Assembly (NCBI GenBank): GCA_020438185.1 | Contig: JAGQVC010000142.1 | Coordinates: 1-5,389 of the forward strand | Direction: 5' to 3' | Origin: Bacteroidota bacterium | Lineage (GTDB): Bacteria > Bacteroidota > Bacteroidia > M30B66 | Length of the DNA: 5,389 bases | Shown here: one piece after another, positions 1-5,389 of the stretch | Layout: each line of letters starts with the position of its first letter | Numbering within the stretch: the stretch's first letter is position 1 | Made by a program: the position numbers and the translations under genes | The notes under the pieces: generated by a model | What the model was told of the DNA's origin: nothing | What the model saw: only the letters and a program-made list of their open reading frames with translations | The model's database searches: none

Positions 1-639
1 GATATTCGAATGCAGCAGGGGAAAGCTCAGGAAGCTGTTCAATATTACAGCCGGGCTTCAAAAGCAAGCAATTCATACGAACAACAGGTTTATTACAATT
101 TACGCAAGACATCCGGCCTGCTTGCCGATGGAAACAGCATGCTGGCACAGATTGACCTGTTCAGTATTTCTGAAAATGTGAGTGATTCGCTATTAAAATA
201 TCGCAATTTCCTGCTCGGTGTAGCTTACTTTCAGCAATTCGACTTTGACAATGGTAAAGCCTCATTTTTGGCAGCTTTGCCCGAAAATGCGATAGAAGAA
301 AGGCAACAAGTGGATAGCTTATTTACTTTATTGAGCAAGATTAAACATCCGAATCCGAAAACTGCAAGAATTATGAGCGTTTTCCTACCCGGATTGGGGC
401 AGTTTTATTCGGGCGATATTAAAAACGGCATCAATTCGCTTTTACTTACCGGAGCATTTCTTACGCTGGGAATCCACACGGCAATAAAATACACATTGCT
501 GGATGCTTTTGGTTCGGTGCTGCCCTGGTTTCAGCGATATTATATGGGAGGCTATAACAGAGCCGAAAAAATTGCAGAAGACCGCCTTAGAGAAAAGCAG
601 GATAAAGTCTTTCAGTCACTTTTACAGCTTTACAATTAA
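1..639 (+). CDS. 3' part of a helical/TPR-like protein with a C-terminal PGLGQ-type membrane domain (5'-truncated by window edge)
   Basis: The frame is open from base 1 to the TAA at 637-639, giving 212 residues. The ATG at base 10 lies in the middle of helical sequence, so the true start is probably left of the window. Residues ~1-115 are hydrophilic, amphipathic helices rich in Tyr, Gln and Ala (for example QEAVQYYSRASKAS), resembling degenerate tetratricopeptide repeats. Residues ~122-175 form a hydrophobic domain that opens with PGLGQFYSGD (130-139), a Pro-Gly-x-Gly-Gln-x-Tyr-x-Gly pattern like that of TM2-type small membrane domains. One or two membrane segments (about 142-162 and perhaps 164-175) follow, then YYMGGYNRAEKIAEDR and a charged helical tail. 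Proteins of this build are common in Bacteroidota and are usually annotated as hypothetical. The biochemical function is unknown; a cell-envelope location is inferred from the hydrophobic domain. Its stop codon interlocks with that of the convergent cobB. The reading frame is secure, the function is not. Confidence 0.8.
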   Translation, partial: DIRMQQGKAQEAVQYYSRASKASNSYEQQVYYNLRKTSGLLADGNSMLAQIDLFSISENVSDSLLKYRNFLLGVAYFQQFDFDNGKASFLAALPENAIEERQQVDSLFTLLSKIKHPNPKTARIMSVFLPGLGQFYSGDIKNGINSLLLTGAFLTLGIHTAIKYTLLDAFGSVLPWFQRYYMGGYNRAEKIAEDRLREKQDKVFQSLLQLYN

Positions 640-1349
640 GCATTTTCGGAGATAAAACCGGCAATAAGTTCATCCACGATTCGCGGAAGTCCGGTTCCGG
701 CATTCTCCCGGATGTGCTGAAGTCTGAATACATTGCCTGTATTGTGCTCAGCCGGATCAATCAGAATTTTACGGCAACCATAAGGTGCACTGTGAACAAG
801 TCCGGCAGCCGGATAAACATTAAGTGAAGTACCCACAATTATAAGAATATCGGCCTGACTAACCAGCTGGCTTGCAGGTTCAATCATGGGAACCGACTCA
901 CCAAACCAAACGACATGCGGGCGCAACTGCGTTCCCCTTTCACAGAGGTCCCCAAGATTAATTACATCATTTACAGGATCGTACAAAGGTTCAGGATAAA
1001 TTTCACTTCTTACTTTTGCCAGCTCTCCGTGAAGGTGTAATACTGAAGCAGAACCAGCCCTTTCGTGCAAATCATCTACATTCTGGGTTATCACATCAAC
1101 AGGCATATGCGAAGCAAGTTTTACAATCGCAAAGTGAGCCGGATTGGGTAAAGCTTGTCGCATTTGTTTGCGACGCTCGTTGTAGAACCGAAGAACCAGT
1201 TCCGGATCCCGCTTCCAGGCCTCCGGCGTTGCCACATCCATTATGGAATATTCTTCCCATAATCCGTCGCTGTCGCGAAATGTCTTCAATCCGCTTTCTG
1301 CACTAATTCCTGCTCCGGAAAACACAACAACGCGTGGCATATCGTTCAT
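636..1349 (-). CDS. cobB: CobB-type sirtuin, NAD+-dependent protein-lysine deacylase (class III-like)
   Basis: A 237-residue sirtuin that removes acyl groups from lysines using NAD+, releasing nicotinamide and O-acyl-ADP-ribose; it should be cytoplasmic. Visible motifs: GAGISAESGLKTFRD (12-26) for NAD binding, QNVDDLHERAG (89-99), catalytic His107 in LHLHGEL, VVWFGE (146-151) and GTSLNVYPAAGLVH (173-186). Y56 and R59 in FYNERR form the YxxR pair that marks SIRT5/CobB-type enzymes, which accept succinyl or malonyl lysine as well as acetyl lysine. The zinc module is odd. Between His107 and VVWFGE only one cysteine (C136, in GDLCERGTQLRPH) remains of the usual four, so the structural zinc is probably absent. 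The protein lacks the N-terminal extension of long E. coli CobB. ATG at 1347-1349 was chosen; a second in-frame ATG at 1338-1340 (Met4) is possible. No Shine-Dalgarno is seen upstream. The gene diverges from maeB and converges on the upstream membrane-domain gene with overlapping stops. Family assignment is firm, acyl preference is inferred. Confidence 0.93.
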   Translation of the reverse strand: MNDMPRVVVFSGAGISAESGLKTFRDSDGLWEEYSIMDVATPEAWKRDPELVLRFYNERRKQMRQALPNPAHFAIVKLASHMPVDVITQNVDDLHERAGSASVLHLHGELAKVRSEIYPEPLYDPVNDVINLGDLCERGTQLRPHVVWFGESVPMIEPASQLVSQADILIIVGTSLNVYPAAGLVHSAPYGCRKILIDPAEHNTGNVFRLQHIRENAGTGLPRIVDELIAGFISENA

Positions 1350-1362
1350 TTTCAGTGAAACT

Positions 1363-1370
1363 CAAACGTA
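1363..1370 (-). promoter_or_regulatory. Weak candidate -7 box for cobB
   Basis: Read on the minus strand, these bases are TACGTTTG, a full match to the Bacteroidota -7 consensus TAnnTTTG, lying 13 bases before the cobB ATG. The leader would be only about 6-8 bases. The nearest upstream TTG leaves a gap of about 13 bases, too short for a normal -33 element, so only half of the promoter is supported. Confidence 0.3.
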
Positions 1371-1465
1371 TAAAATATTTCATCAATTTCTGAATAATTG
1401 TAAAAATTCATCAGTGGCGATCCTATTTCCTGCAACTAAAGCCTGTAATAGCTCTGATTGTTGAA

Positions 1466-1479
1466 AATACAATTGTATT
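1466..1479. promoter_or_regulatory. 14-bp perfect palindrome, possible operator in the cobB-maeB intergenic region
   Basis: AATACAATTGTATT is its own reverse complement over all 14 bases; symmetry breaks at the flanking bases 1465 and 1480. It ends 6 bases before the putative -33 element of the maeB promoter, and its centre lies about 48 bases upstream of the expected start of transcription. That position suits a dimeric regulator, either an activator or a repressor shared with the divergent cobB. The sequence is AT-rich, so a chance palindrome is possible. I do not recognise it as the site of a particular regulator. Confidence 0.35.
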
Positions 1480-1485
1480 CAGTCA

Positions 1486-1515
1486 TTTGCCTTCGGGTAA
1501 ATTCAATTACTTTTG
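1486..1515 (+). promoter_or_regulatory. Putative Bacteroidota-type sigma promoter for maeB-ruvA-sprA
   Basis: TTTG at 1486-1489 and TACTTTTG at 1508-1515 match the -33 (TTTG) and -7 (TAnnTTTG) elements of the primary sigma factor of Bacteroidota, with an 18-base gap, close to the usual spacing of about 19. Transcription would begin near 1520, giving a leader of about 45 bases before the maeB ATG at 1566. This is the best promoter-like match I found in the intergenic region, and it points toward the maeB-ruvA-sprA cluster. The leader before ATG (GTAAATCAACCACCT) has no Shine-Dalgarno, as is normal for the phylum. Confidence 0.6.
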
Positions 1516-1565
1516 CGCTTTTGCAAGCTGGCGTAAAGAACTAATTAATTGTAAATCAACCACCT

Positions 1566-3833
1566 ATGGATGAATACAAGAAAAAACAGGCCCTGGACTA
1601 TCATTCCAACGGACGGCCTGGTAAGATTGAGGTGATTTCAAGTAAACCAACCTCTACACAGAGGGATCTTTCTCTGGCTTATTCGCCCGGAGTTGCGGAG
1701 CCTTGCCTCGAAATAGCGGCCAATACCGAAGATGTTTATAAATACACCGCGAAAGGGAATCTGGTTGCTGTTATATCAAACGGCACTGCTGTTCTGGGAT
1801 TGGGAAACATCGGGCCGGAGGCCTCCAAACCGGTAATGGAAGGGAAAGGCGTGCTTTTCAAAATTTTTGCCGACATCGATGTTTTCGATATTGAAATCGA
1901 TACTCAGGATATCGATGGTTTCGTAAGTACGGTTAAGGCTATTTCTCCCACCTTCGGTGGAATAAACCTGGAAGATATTAAGGCTCCGGAATGCTTCGAA
2001 ATTGAGAAGCGTCTCAAGGCTGAGCTTCAGATTCCGATTATGCATGACGACCAGCACGGTACAGCAATTATAACCGGCTCGGCATTACTGAACGCACTGG
2101 AACTGAGCAAGAAAAAAATTGAGGAAGTACGTGTGGTTTTCAATGGTGCCGGTGCTTCTGCCATTTCATGTGCGCGTCTTTACCTGCAACTGGGGGTAAG
2201 TAAAGAAAACCTGCTCATGTGCGATTCAACAGGAGTTATCCACGCGCAGCGTGAAGACCTGGATGAACAAAAGAAATTTTTTGCACGCCAGACTGATGCC
2301 CGTACGCTAAGCGATGCACTGAAGGGTGCTGACGTGTTTGTGGGACTTTCGAAAGGGAATATAGTTTCGGGCGATATGATAAAGAGTATGGCTCCGAAAG
2401 CTATTGTTTTTGCGCTTGCGAATCCCGACCCGGAGATTCCGTATAATGACGCCATGGCTGCCCGCGAAGATATTATTATGGCGACCGGCCGTTCCGATTT
2501 CCCGAATCAGGTAAATAATGTACTTGGTTTTCCCTTCATTTTCAGAGGTGCGCTGGATGTACGCGCCACCTGCATAAACGAAGAAATGAAGCTGGCAGCG
2601 GTTTACGCAATTGCCGATCTGGCAAAACAGCCCGTTCCCGAATTGGTCAATATGGCTTATAACCAGGTAAATCTGGAATTTGGAAAAGATTACATCATCC
2701 CAAAACCACTCGATCCTAGACTTATAACGTGGGTAGCCCCCGCGGTTGCGCAGGCTGCTATGGATTCGGGGGTTGCACGGCAGCCCATAGCTGATATGGA
2801 AGCCTACCGCGATTCGCTCCTGAAACGCATGGGGAACGACAATCAGCTGATGGACCGACTGACCAACCGGGCGAAAACGTCACCCAAGCGCGTTGTTTTT
2901 GCAGAAGCTGACAACTACAAAATACTTAAAGCCGCACAAACGCTTCATAATGATGGCATTGCCACCCCAATTTTGCTGGGTAACAAAGCCAAAATCAAAG
3001 CTATTTGTGAGGAGCACCGTATCAATCTGGTTGATATTGAAGTGATTGACCCTCGCAGCGAAGCAGAAGACAATCGCATTCAACACTTTGGGGAACTACT
3101 TTATGACAAGCGAAAGCGCAGAGGATTAACACTTTATGAAGCGCGACAGCTGATGCGTTCGCGAAATTACTTCGGAGCTATGCTGGTTCATACCGGTGAA
3201 GCCGATGCACTTATTTCCGGCCTCACCCTAAAATATCCCGATACAGTGCGACCGGCGCTTCAGGTAATTGGCACGCGGGAAAATGTATGCCGGGTAGCAG
3301 GTTTGTACATCATTATTACCAAAAATGGTCCGGTGTTTTTTGCCGACACAACGGTAAATATCAATCCGAATAAGCAGGAACTTATTGACATAACATTGGT
3401 TACTGCTCAGGCTGTTAGCAACCTTGGAATTACGCCCAAAGTGGCACTTCTCTCCTACTCCAATTTTGGCTCTTCTGAAGGCGAAGATGCCGTTAAAATG
3501 AGGGAGGTAGCTGCTTACCTGCATGAGCACCATCCCAATCTGATTGTTGACGGTGAAATTCAGGCAAATTTTGCGATGAATAACCAGATGCTCGAGGAAC
3601 AGTTTCCATTCAGCCACCTGGTAAACAACAAAGTAAACACGCTCATTTTCCCAAATCTTGCCGCAGGCAATATTGCTTATAAGCTTATGCAGGAACTTGC
3701 CGGCTCGGAGGCAATCGGGCCTATGCTTCTGGGCATGAAAAAACCGGTACACATCCTTCAGCTGGGAAGTTCGGTGCGCGAAATTGTTAATATGGTAACT
3801 CTGGCTGTGGTTGATGCACAGGCACATCATTAA
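1566..3833 (+). CDS. maeB: MaeB-type malic enzyme fused to a phosphotransacetylase-like domain
   Basis: A 755-residue cytoplasmic enzyme, close to the ~760 residues of E. coli MaeB, converting malate to pyruvate and CO2 with reduction of NAD(P)+. Residues ~1-160 are the malic N-terminal domain: Y39 in LAYSPGVAEPC, catalytic K94 in MEGKGVLFKIFADID, metal ligands E136 and D137 in NLEDIKAPECFEIE, and D161/D162 in MHDDQHGTA. Residues ~165-410 are the Rossmann domain, with GAGASAI (194-200) and LANPDPEI (284-291). Residues ~430-755 are phosphotransacetylase-like, with SYSNFGSSEGED (630-641) and DGEIQANFA (662-670). In true Pta the C-terminal motif reads roughly LSRGCSV with a catalytic Ser-Arg; here it is LQLGSSV (731-737), so that pair is replaced by Q732-L733. 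The domain is therefore probably regulatory, consistent with acyl-CoA feedback reported for MaeB enzymes. Cofactor choice cannot be decided from the sequence. First gene of a tight cluster: ruvA starts 15 bases after its stop. The start at 1566 fits the normal MaeB N-terminus. Confidence 0.95.
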   Translation: MDEYKKKQALDYHSNGRPGKIEVISSKPTSTQRDLSLAYSPGVAEPCLEIAANTEDVYKYTAKGNLVAVISNGTAVLGLGNIGPEASKPVMEGKGVLFKIFADIDVFDIEIDTQDIDGFVSTVKAISPTFGGINLEDIKAPECFEIEKRLKAELQIPIMHDDQHGTAIITGSALLNALELSKKKIEEVRVVFNGAGASAISCARLYLQLGVSKENLLMCDSTGVIHAQREDLDEQKKFFARQTDARTLSDALKGADVFVGLSKGNIVSGDMIKSMAPKAIVFALANPDPEIPYNDAMAAREDIIMATGRSDFPNQVNNVLGFPFIFRGALDVRATCINEEMKLAAVYAIADLAKQPVPELVNMAYNQVNLEFGKDYIIPKPLDPRLITWVAPAVAQAAMDSGVARQPIADMEAYRDSLLKRMGNDNQLMDRLTNRAKTSPKRVVFAEADNYKILKAAQTLHNDGIATPILLGNKAKIKAICEEHRINLVDIEVIDPRSEAEDNRIQHFGELLYDKRKRRGLTLYEARQLMRSRNYFGAMLVHTGEADALISGLTLKYPDTVRPALQVIGTRENVCRVAGLYIIITKNGPVFFADTTVNINPNKQELIDITLVTAQAVSNLGITPKVALLSYSNFGSSEGEDAVKMREVAAYLHEHHPNLIVDGEIQANFAMNNQMLEEQFPFSHLVNNKVNTLIFPNLAAGNIAYKLMQELAGSEAIGPMLLGMKKPVHILQLGSSVREIVNMVTLAVVDAQAHH

Positions 3834-3848
3834 TCCGATTAATACAGC

Positions 3849-4433
3849 ATGTACGAGTATTTTAAAGGGAAACTGATTGAAAAAACGCCAACCTATGCCG
3901 TTGTTGAATGTGGCGGGGTGGCCTATCTGATGCATATTTCGCTGAATACCTATTCGCAAATACCGGATCAGGAAGCTTGTCTGCTTTACACACATCTCGC
4001 TGTCCGCGAGGATGCACATGTATTGTACGGCTTCGCCGGAAAGGCAGAAAGAGAAACATTCAGGATGTTAATAAATGTGTCGGGTGTGGGCGCAGGCACC
4101 GCCAGGATGATTTTATCTTCGCTCACAACGAATGAATTAGCAGAAGCCGTAATGACAAACAACGTTGCTACAATCAAACGGGTAAAAGGAGTAGGTGAAA
4201 AAACCGCACAACGCATAATCATTGATCTGAAAGGGAAATTTGACGGCGGCGGAATAAGCCCCGAACTTTTTGTTGGCATGCACAATACTACCAGAAGCGA
4301 AGCGTTAACTGCACTGACTTTGTTGGGGTTTGCGCGGAACGTATCCGAAAAGGCATTGGAAAAAGTCATTAAATCCAATGGATCAGACCTTAGCGTTGAA
4401 GAAATGATCAAGTTAACCTTGAAGTCACTTTAA
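3849..4433 (+). CDS. ruvA: RuvA, Holliday junction branch migration complex DNA-binding subunit
   Basis: A 194-residue RuvA, of near-normal family length (~190-205). It binds the four-way Holliday junction as a tetramer and loads the RuvB motor during recombinational repair. Residues 1-63 are the OB-fold domain, starting MYEYFKGKLI; the acidic pin is visible as E54-D55 in AVREDAHVLYGF. Residues ~64-132 hold two helix-hairpin-helix motifs, NVSGVGAGTARMIL (76-89) and RVKGVGEKTAQRI (111-123), which grip the DNA backbone. A Gly-rich flexible linker (~132-147) leads to the small C-terminal domain (~148-194, SEALTALTLLGF onward) that contacts RuvB. ATG at 3849 is 15 bases downstream of maeB and gives the exact family N-terminus; the upstream bases TCCGATTAATACAGC contain no Shine-Dalgarno. 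Neither ruvB nor ruvC is in the window, so RuvA is uncoupled from its partners here and probably relies on the maeB promoter. Confidence 0.96.
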   Translation: MYEYFKGKLIEKTPTYAVVECGGVAYLMHISLNTYSQIPDQEACLLYTHLAVREDAHVLYGFAGKAERETFRMLINVSGVGAGTARMILSSLTTNELAEAVMTNNVATIKRVKGVGEKTAQRIIIDLKGKFDGGGISPELFVGMHNTTRSEALTALTLLGFARNVSEKALEKVIKSNGSDLSVEEMIKLTLKSL

Positions 4434-4478
4434 CGTATAGGGGTGCGAATTGTCAGCTTTCAATAAGTCAGATATTGA

Positions 4479-4556
4479 TTGAAAACTTACGCTAAATACA
4501 TTTATATCTCATTTGCGCCGCTGCTGTTCATGGCTTTTGTCATGACTGCGTGGAGC
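4479..4556 (+). other. Predicted Sec signal peptide of SprA
   Basis: With translation from TTG, residues 1-26 have a short basic region (K2, K6), a hydrophobic core from about residue 7 to 22 (YIYISFAPLLFMAFVM) and a small-x-small cleavage motif A24-W25-S26 before R27-P28. Proline at +2 is acceptable, but other nearby cuts, such as after A32, cannot be excluded. An exported N-terminus is what an outer-membrane translocon requires. Confidence 0.65.
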
Positions 4557-5389
4557 AGACCTGTATTTCTGGCCGAGGAAAAGAATTTCTATTTACCTGG
4601 TCCGGGAGACACTACCGATACAGACACATCGGATGTACTGCCATTTCCTTTCTCCGACGAAGACATCGATCCGCTGGATCCGAATCCAAACGGCTTATTC
4701 CTGAACGACCCTTCGAATGTTGAAACCAGCATAGAACTGAATCCGAAAACCAATGAATACGATGTAGTTCAGAAGATTGGCGACCAGTATTACAGATACC
4801 CGAGCTACCTGACATTTACCGAATATCAGGACATGGATTTTGATAACGCCATCAAAAAAAACTGGCGCGACAGAATAGCTTCGGATGATGCCGGAAAACA
4901 AAAGGGATTCGCACCTAAAATTATAGTTCCGGGTGATGCATTTGCCAGTATTTTCGGCTCAAACACAATTGACATCCGCCCGCAGGGCTCGGCTGAACTT
5001 ATTTTCGGAGGTAACTTTAACAGAACTCAAAACCCTCAGTTGCCAATCCGCCAGCAAAGAGTTGGGGCATTTAATTTCCAGCAAAAAATTCAGATGAATG
5101 TGGTTGGTAAAATCGGAGACAAAATCGAACTCCAGACCAATTACAATACGGAAACCGGCTTCAATTTCGACAACAAGGTTAACCTGAAATACGAAGGGAA
5201 AGAAGATGAAATTATTCAGCTTCTCGAAGCCGGGAATGTGAACCTTCCACTAAACGGAACGCTCATCACCGGTAGCCAGAGTCTGATGGGTGTAAAAACG
5301 AAACTAAAATTCGGCCGGTTAACGGCCACAACAATTTTCTCGCAACAACAGGGCGACCGGAAAAATATTACTGTTCAGGGCGGTGCCCA
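4479..5389 (+). CDS. sprA: SprA (Sov), T9SS outer-membrane translocon, N-terminal part (3'-truncated by window edge)
   Basis: The frame is open from 4479 to the window end, giving 303 residues of a protein normally well over 2,000 long. SprA is the giant beta-barrel through which type IX cargo crosses the outer membrane; in gliding species it is also needed for motility. Family hallmarks are GSNTIDIRPQGSAELIFGG (160-178), then alternating strand-like sequence, LKYEGKEDEI (236-245), EAGNVNLPLNG (250-260) and ITGSQSLMGVKT (263-274). The start is TTG at 4479, directly after an in-frame TGA (4476-4478). It gives the N-terminus MKTYAKYIYISFAPLLFMAF, a textbook Sec signal peptide; the next starts, ATG at 4530 and 4542, would remove its basic and most of its hydrophobic parts. 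An acidic Asp/Thr/Pro-rich stretch (44-71) follows the signal peptide. It lies 45 bases after ruvA with no visible terminator between, so cotranscription is likely. Product identity is firm; the TTG start is likely but unproven. Confidence 0.92.
   Translation, partial: MKTYAKYIYISFAPLLFMAFVMTAWSRPVFLAEEKNFYLPGPGDTTDTDTSDVLPFPFSDEDIDPLDPNPNGLFLNDPSNVETSIELNPKTNEYDVVQKIGDQYYRYPSYLTFTEYQDMDFDNAIKKNWRDRIASDDAGKQKGFAPKIIVPGDAFASIFGSNTIDIRPQGSAELIFGGNFNRTQNPQLPIRQQRVGAFNFQQKIQMNVVGKIGDKIELQTNYNTETGFNFDNKVNLKYEGKEDEIIQLLEAGNVNLPLNGTLITGSQSLMGVKTKLKFGRLTATTIFSQQQGDRKNITVQGGA

Noticed and set aside
604..625. Short stem AAAGT/ACTTT near the end of the first gene as a terminator.
   Set aside because: It is only about 5 bp, AT-rich, within coding sequence, and lacks a following T-run on the plus strand.
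1243..1464. 73-codon plus-strand frame running from cobB into the intergenic region.
   Set aside because: Its first half is antisense to the conserved sirtuin N-terminus and the rest is AT-rich intergenic DNA; there is no motif or translation signal.
1517..1528. GCTT-TTGC-AAGC mini-hairpin in the maeB leader.
   Set aside because: A 4-bp stem is too short to be meaningful and has no riboswitch-like context; the leader is only about 45 bases.
3228..4019. 263-codon open frame on the minus strand opposite the end of maeB and start of ruvA.
   Set aside because: It crosses two secure genes and their junction, is rich in Cys, His, Phe and Asn without any domain pattern, and has no promoter or neighbour that fits. 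It is best explained as an antisense by-product of maeB/ruvA codon use.
3986..4411. 141-codon minus-strand frame opposite ruvA.
   Set aside because: It lies fully within ruvA, whose protein is clearly conserved; the predicted product is low-complexity (Ser/Thr/Pro/Phe) with no recognisable motif.
4391..4421. TAGCGTTG and TAACCTTG, each 7 of 8 to the -7 consensus, as an internal sprA promoter at the end of ruvA.
   Set aside because: Neither is a full match, I did not find a TTG at convincing spacing, and both lie in ruvA coding sequence, where such near-matches are common.
4612..4901. Two minus-strand frames of 67-68 codons opposite the start of sprA.
   Set aside because: They overlap each other and the conserved SprA frame, and show no coding signature.

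Overview
The window looks like chromosomal DNA from a member of the Bacteroidota. The strongest evidence is the start of sprA at the right end. SprA is the giant outer-membrane translocon of the type IX secretion system (T9SS), which is confined to that phylum. Supporting signs are the absence of a recognisable Shine-Dalgarno sequence ahead of any of the four visible starts, and a good Bacteroidota-type promoter (TTTG, 18-bp gap, TAnnTTTG) ahead of the malic enzyme gene. I cannot name a genus.

Layout: (1) 1-639, plus strand: the 3' part of a gene for a protein with a helical, possibly TPR-like N-terminal part and a small PGLGQFYSGD-type membrane domain. (2) 636-1349, minus strand: a CobB-type sirtuin, convergent with gene 1, with the two stop codons interlocked over 4 bases. 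(3) 1350-1565: a 216-bp divergent intergenic region with the putative malic enzyme promoter, a 14-bp perfect palindrome just upstream of it, and a weak candidate -7 box for cobB. (4) 1566-3833, plus: a MaeB-type hybrid malic enzyme fused to a phosphotransacetylase-like domain. (5) 3849-4433, plus: RuvA, 15 bp downstream of maeB. (6) 4479 to the window end, plus: the N-terminal ~303 residues of SprA, 45 bp downstream of ruvA, most likely starting at a TTG codon. No RNA genes, mobile elements, CRISPR arrays or long repeats were seen.

maeB, ruvA and sprA are tightly spaced and codirectional, so they probably share transcription from the promoter near 1486-1515. They have no obvious common biochemical task: carbon metabolism (malate to pyruvate, probably with acetyl-CoA feedback through the PTA-like domain), Holliday junction processing, and T9SS secretion or gliding. 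The divergent sirtuin removes acyl groups from lysines using NAD+, so the maeB-cobB pair is loosely linked through acyl-CoA and nicotinamide metabolism; that link is inference only.

I did not find an undescribed system. The points most worth checking are the non-ATG start of sprA, the loss of most zinc-ligand cysteines in the sirtuin, the apparently dead PTA active site in MaeB, and the palindrome upstream of the maeB promoter.
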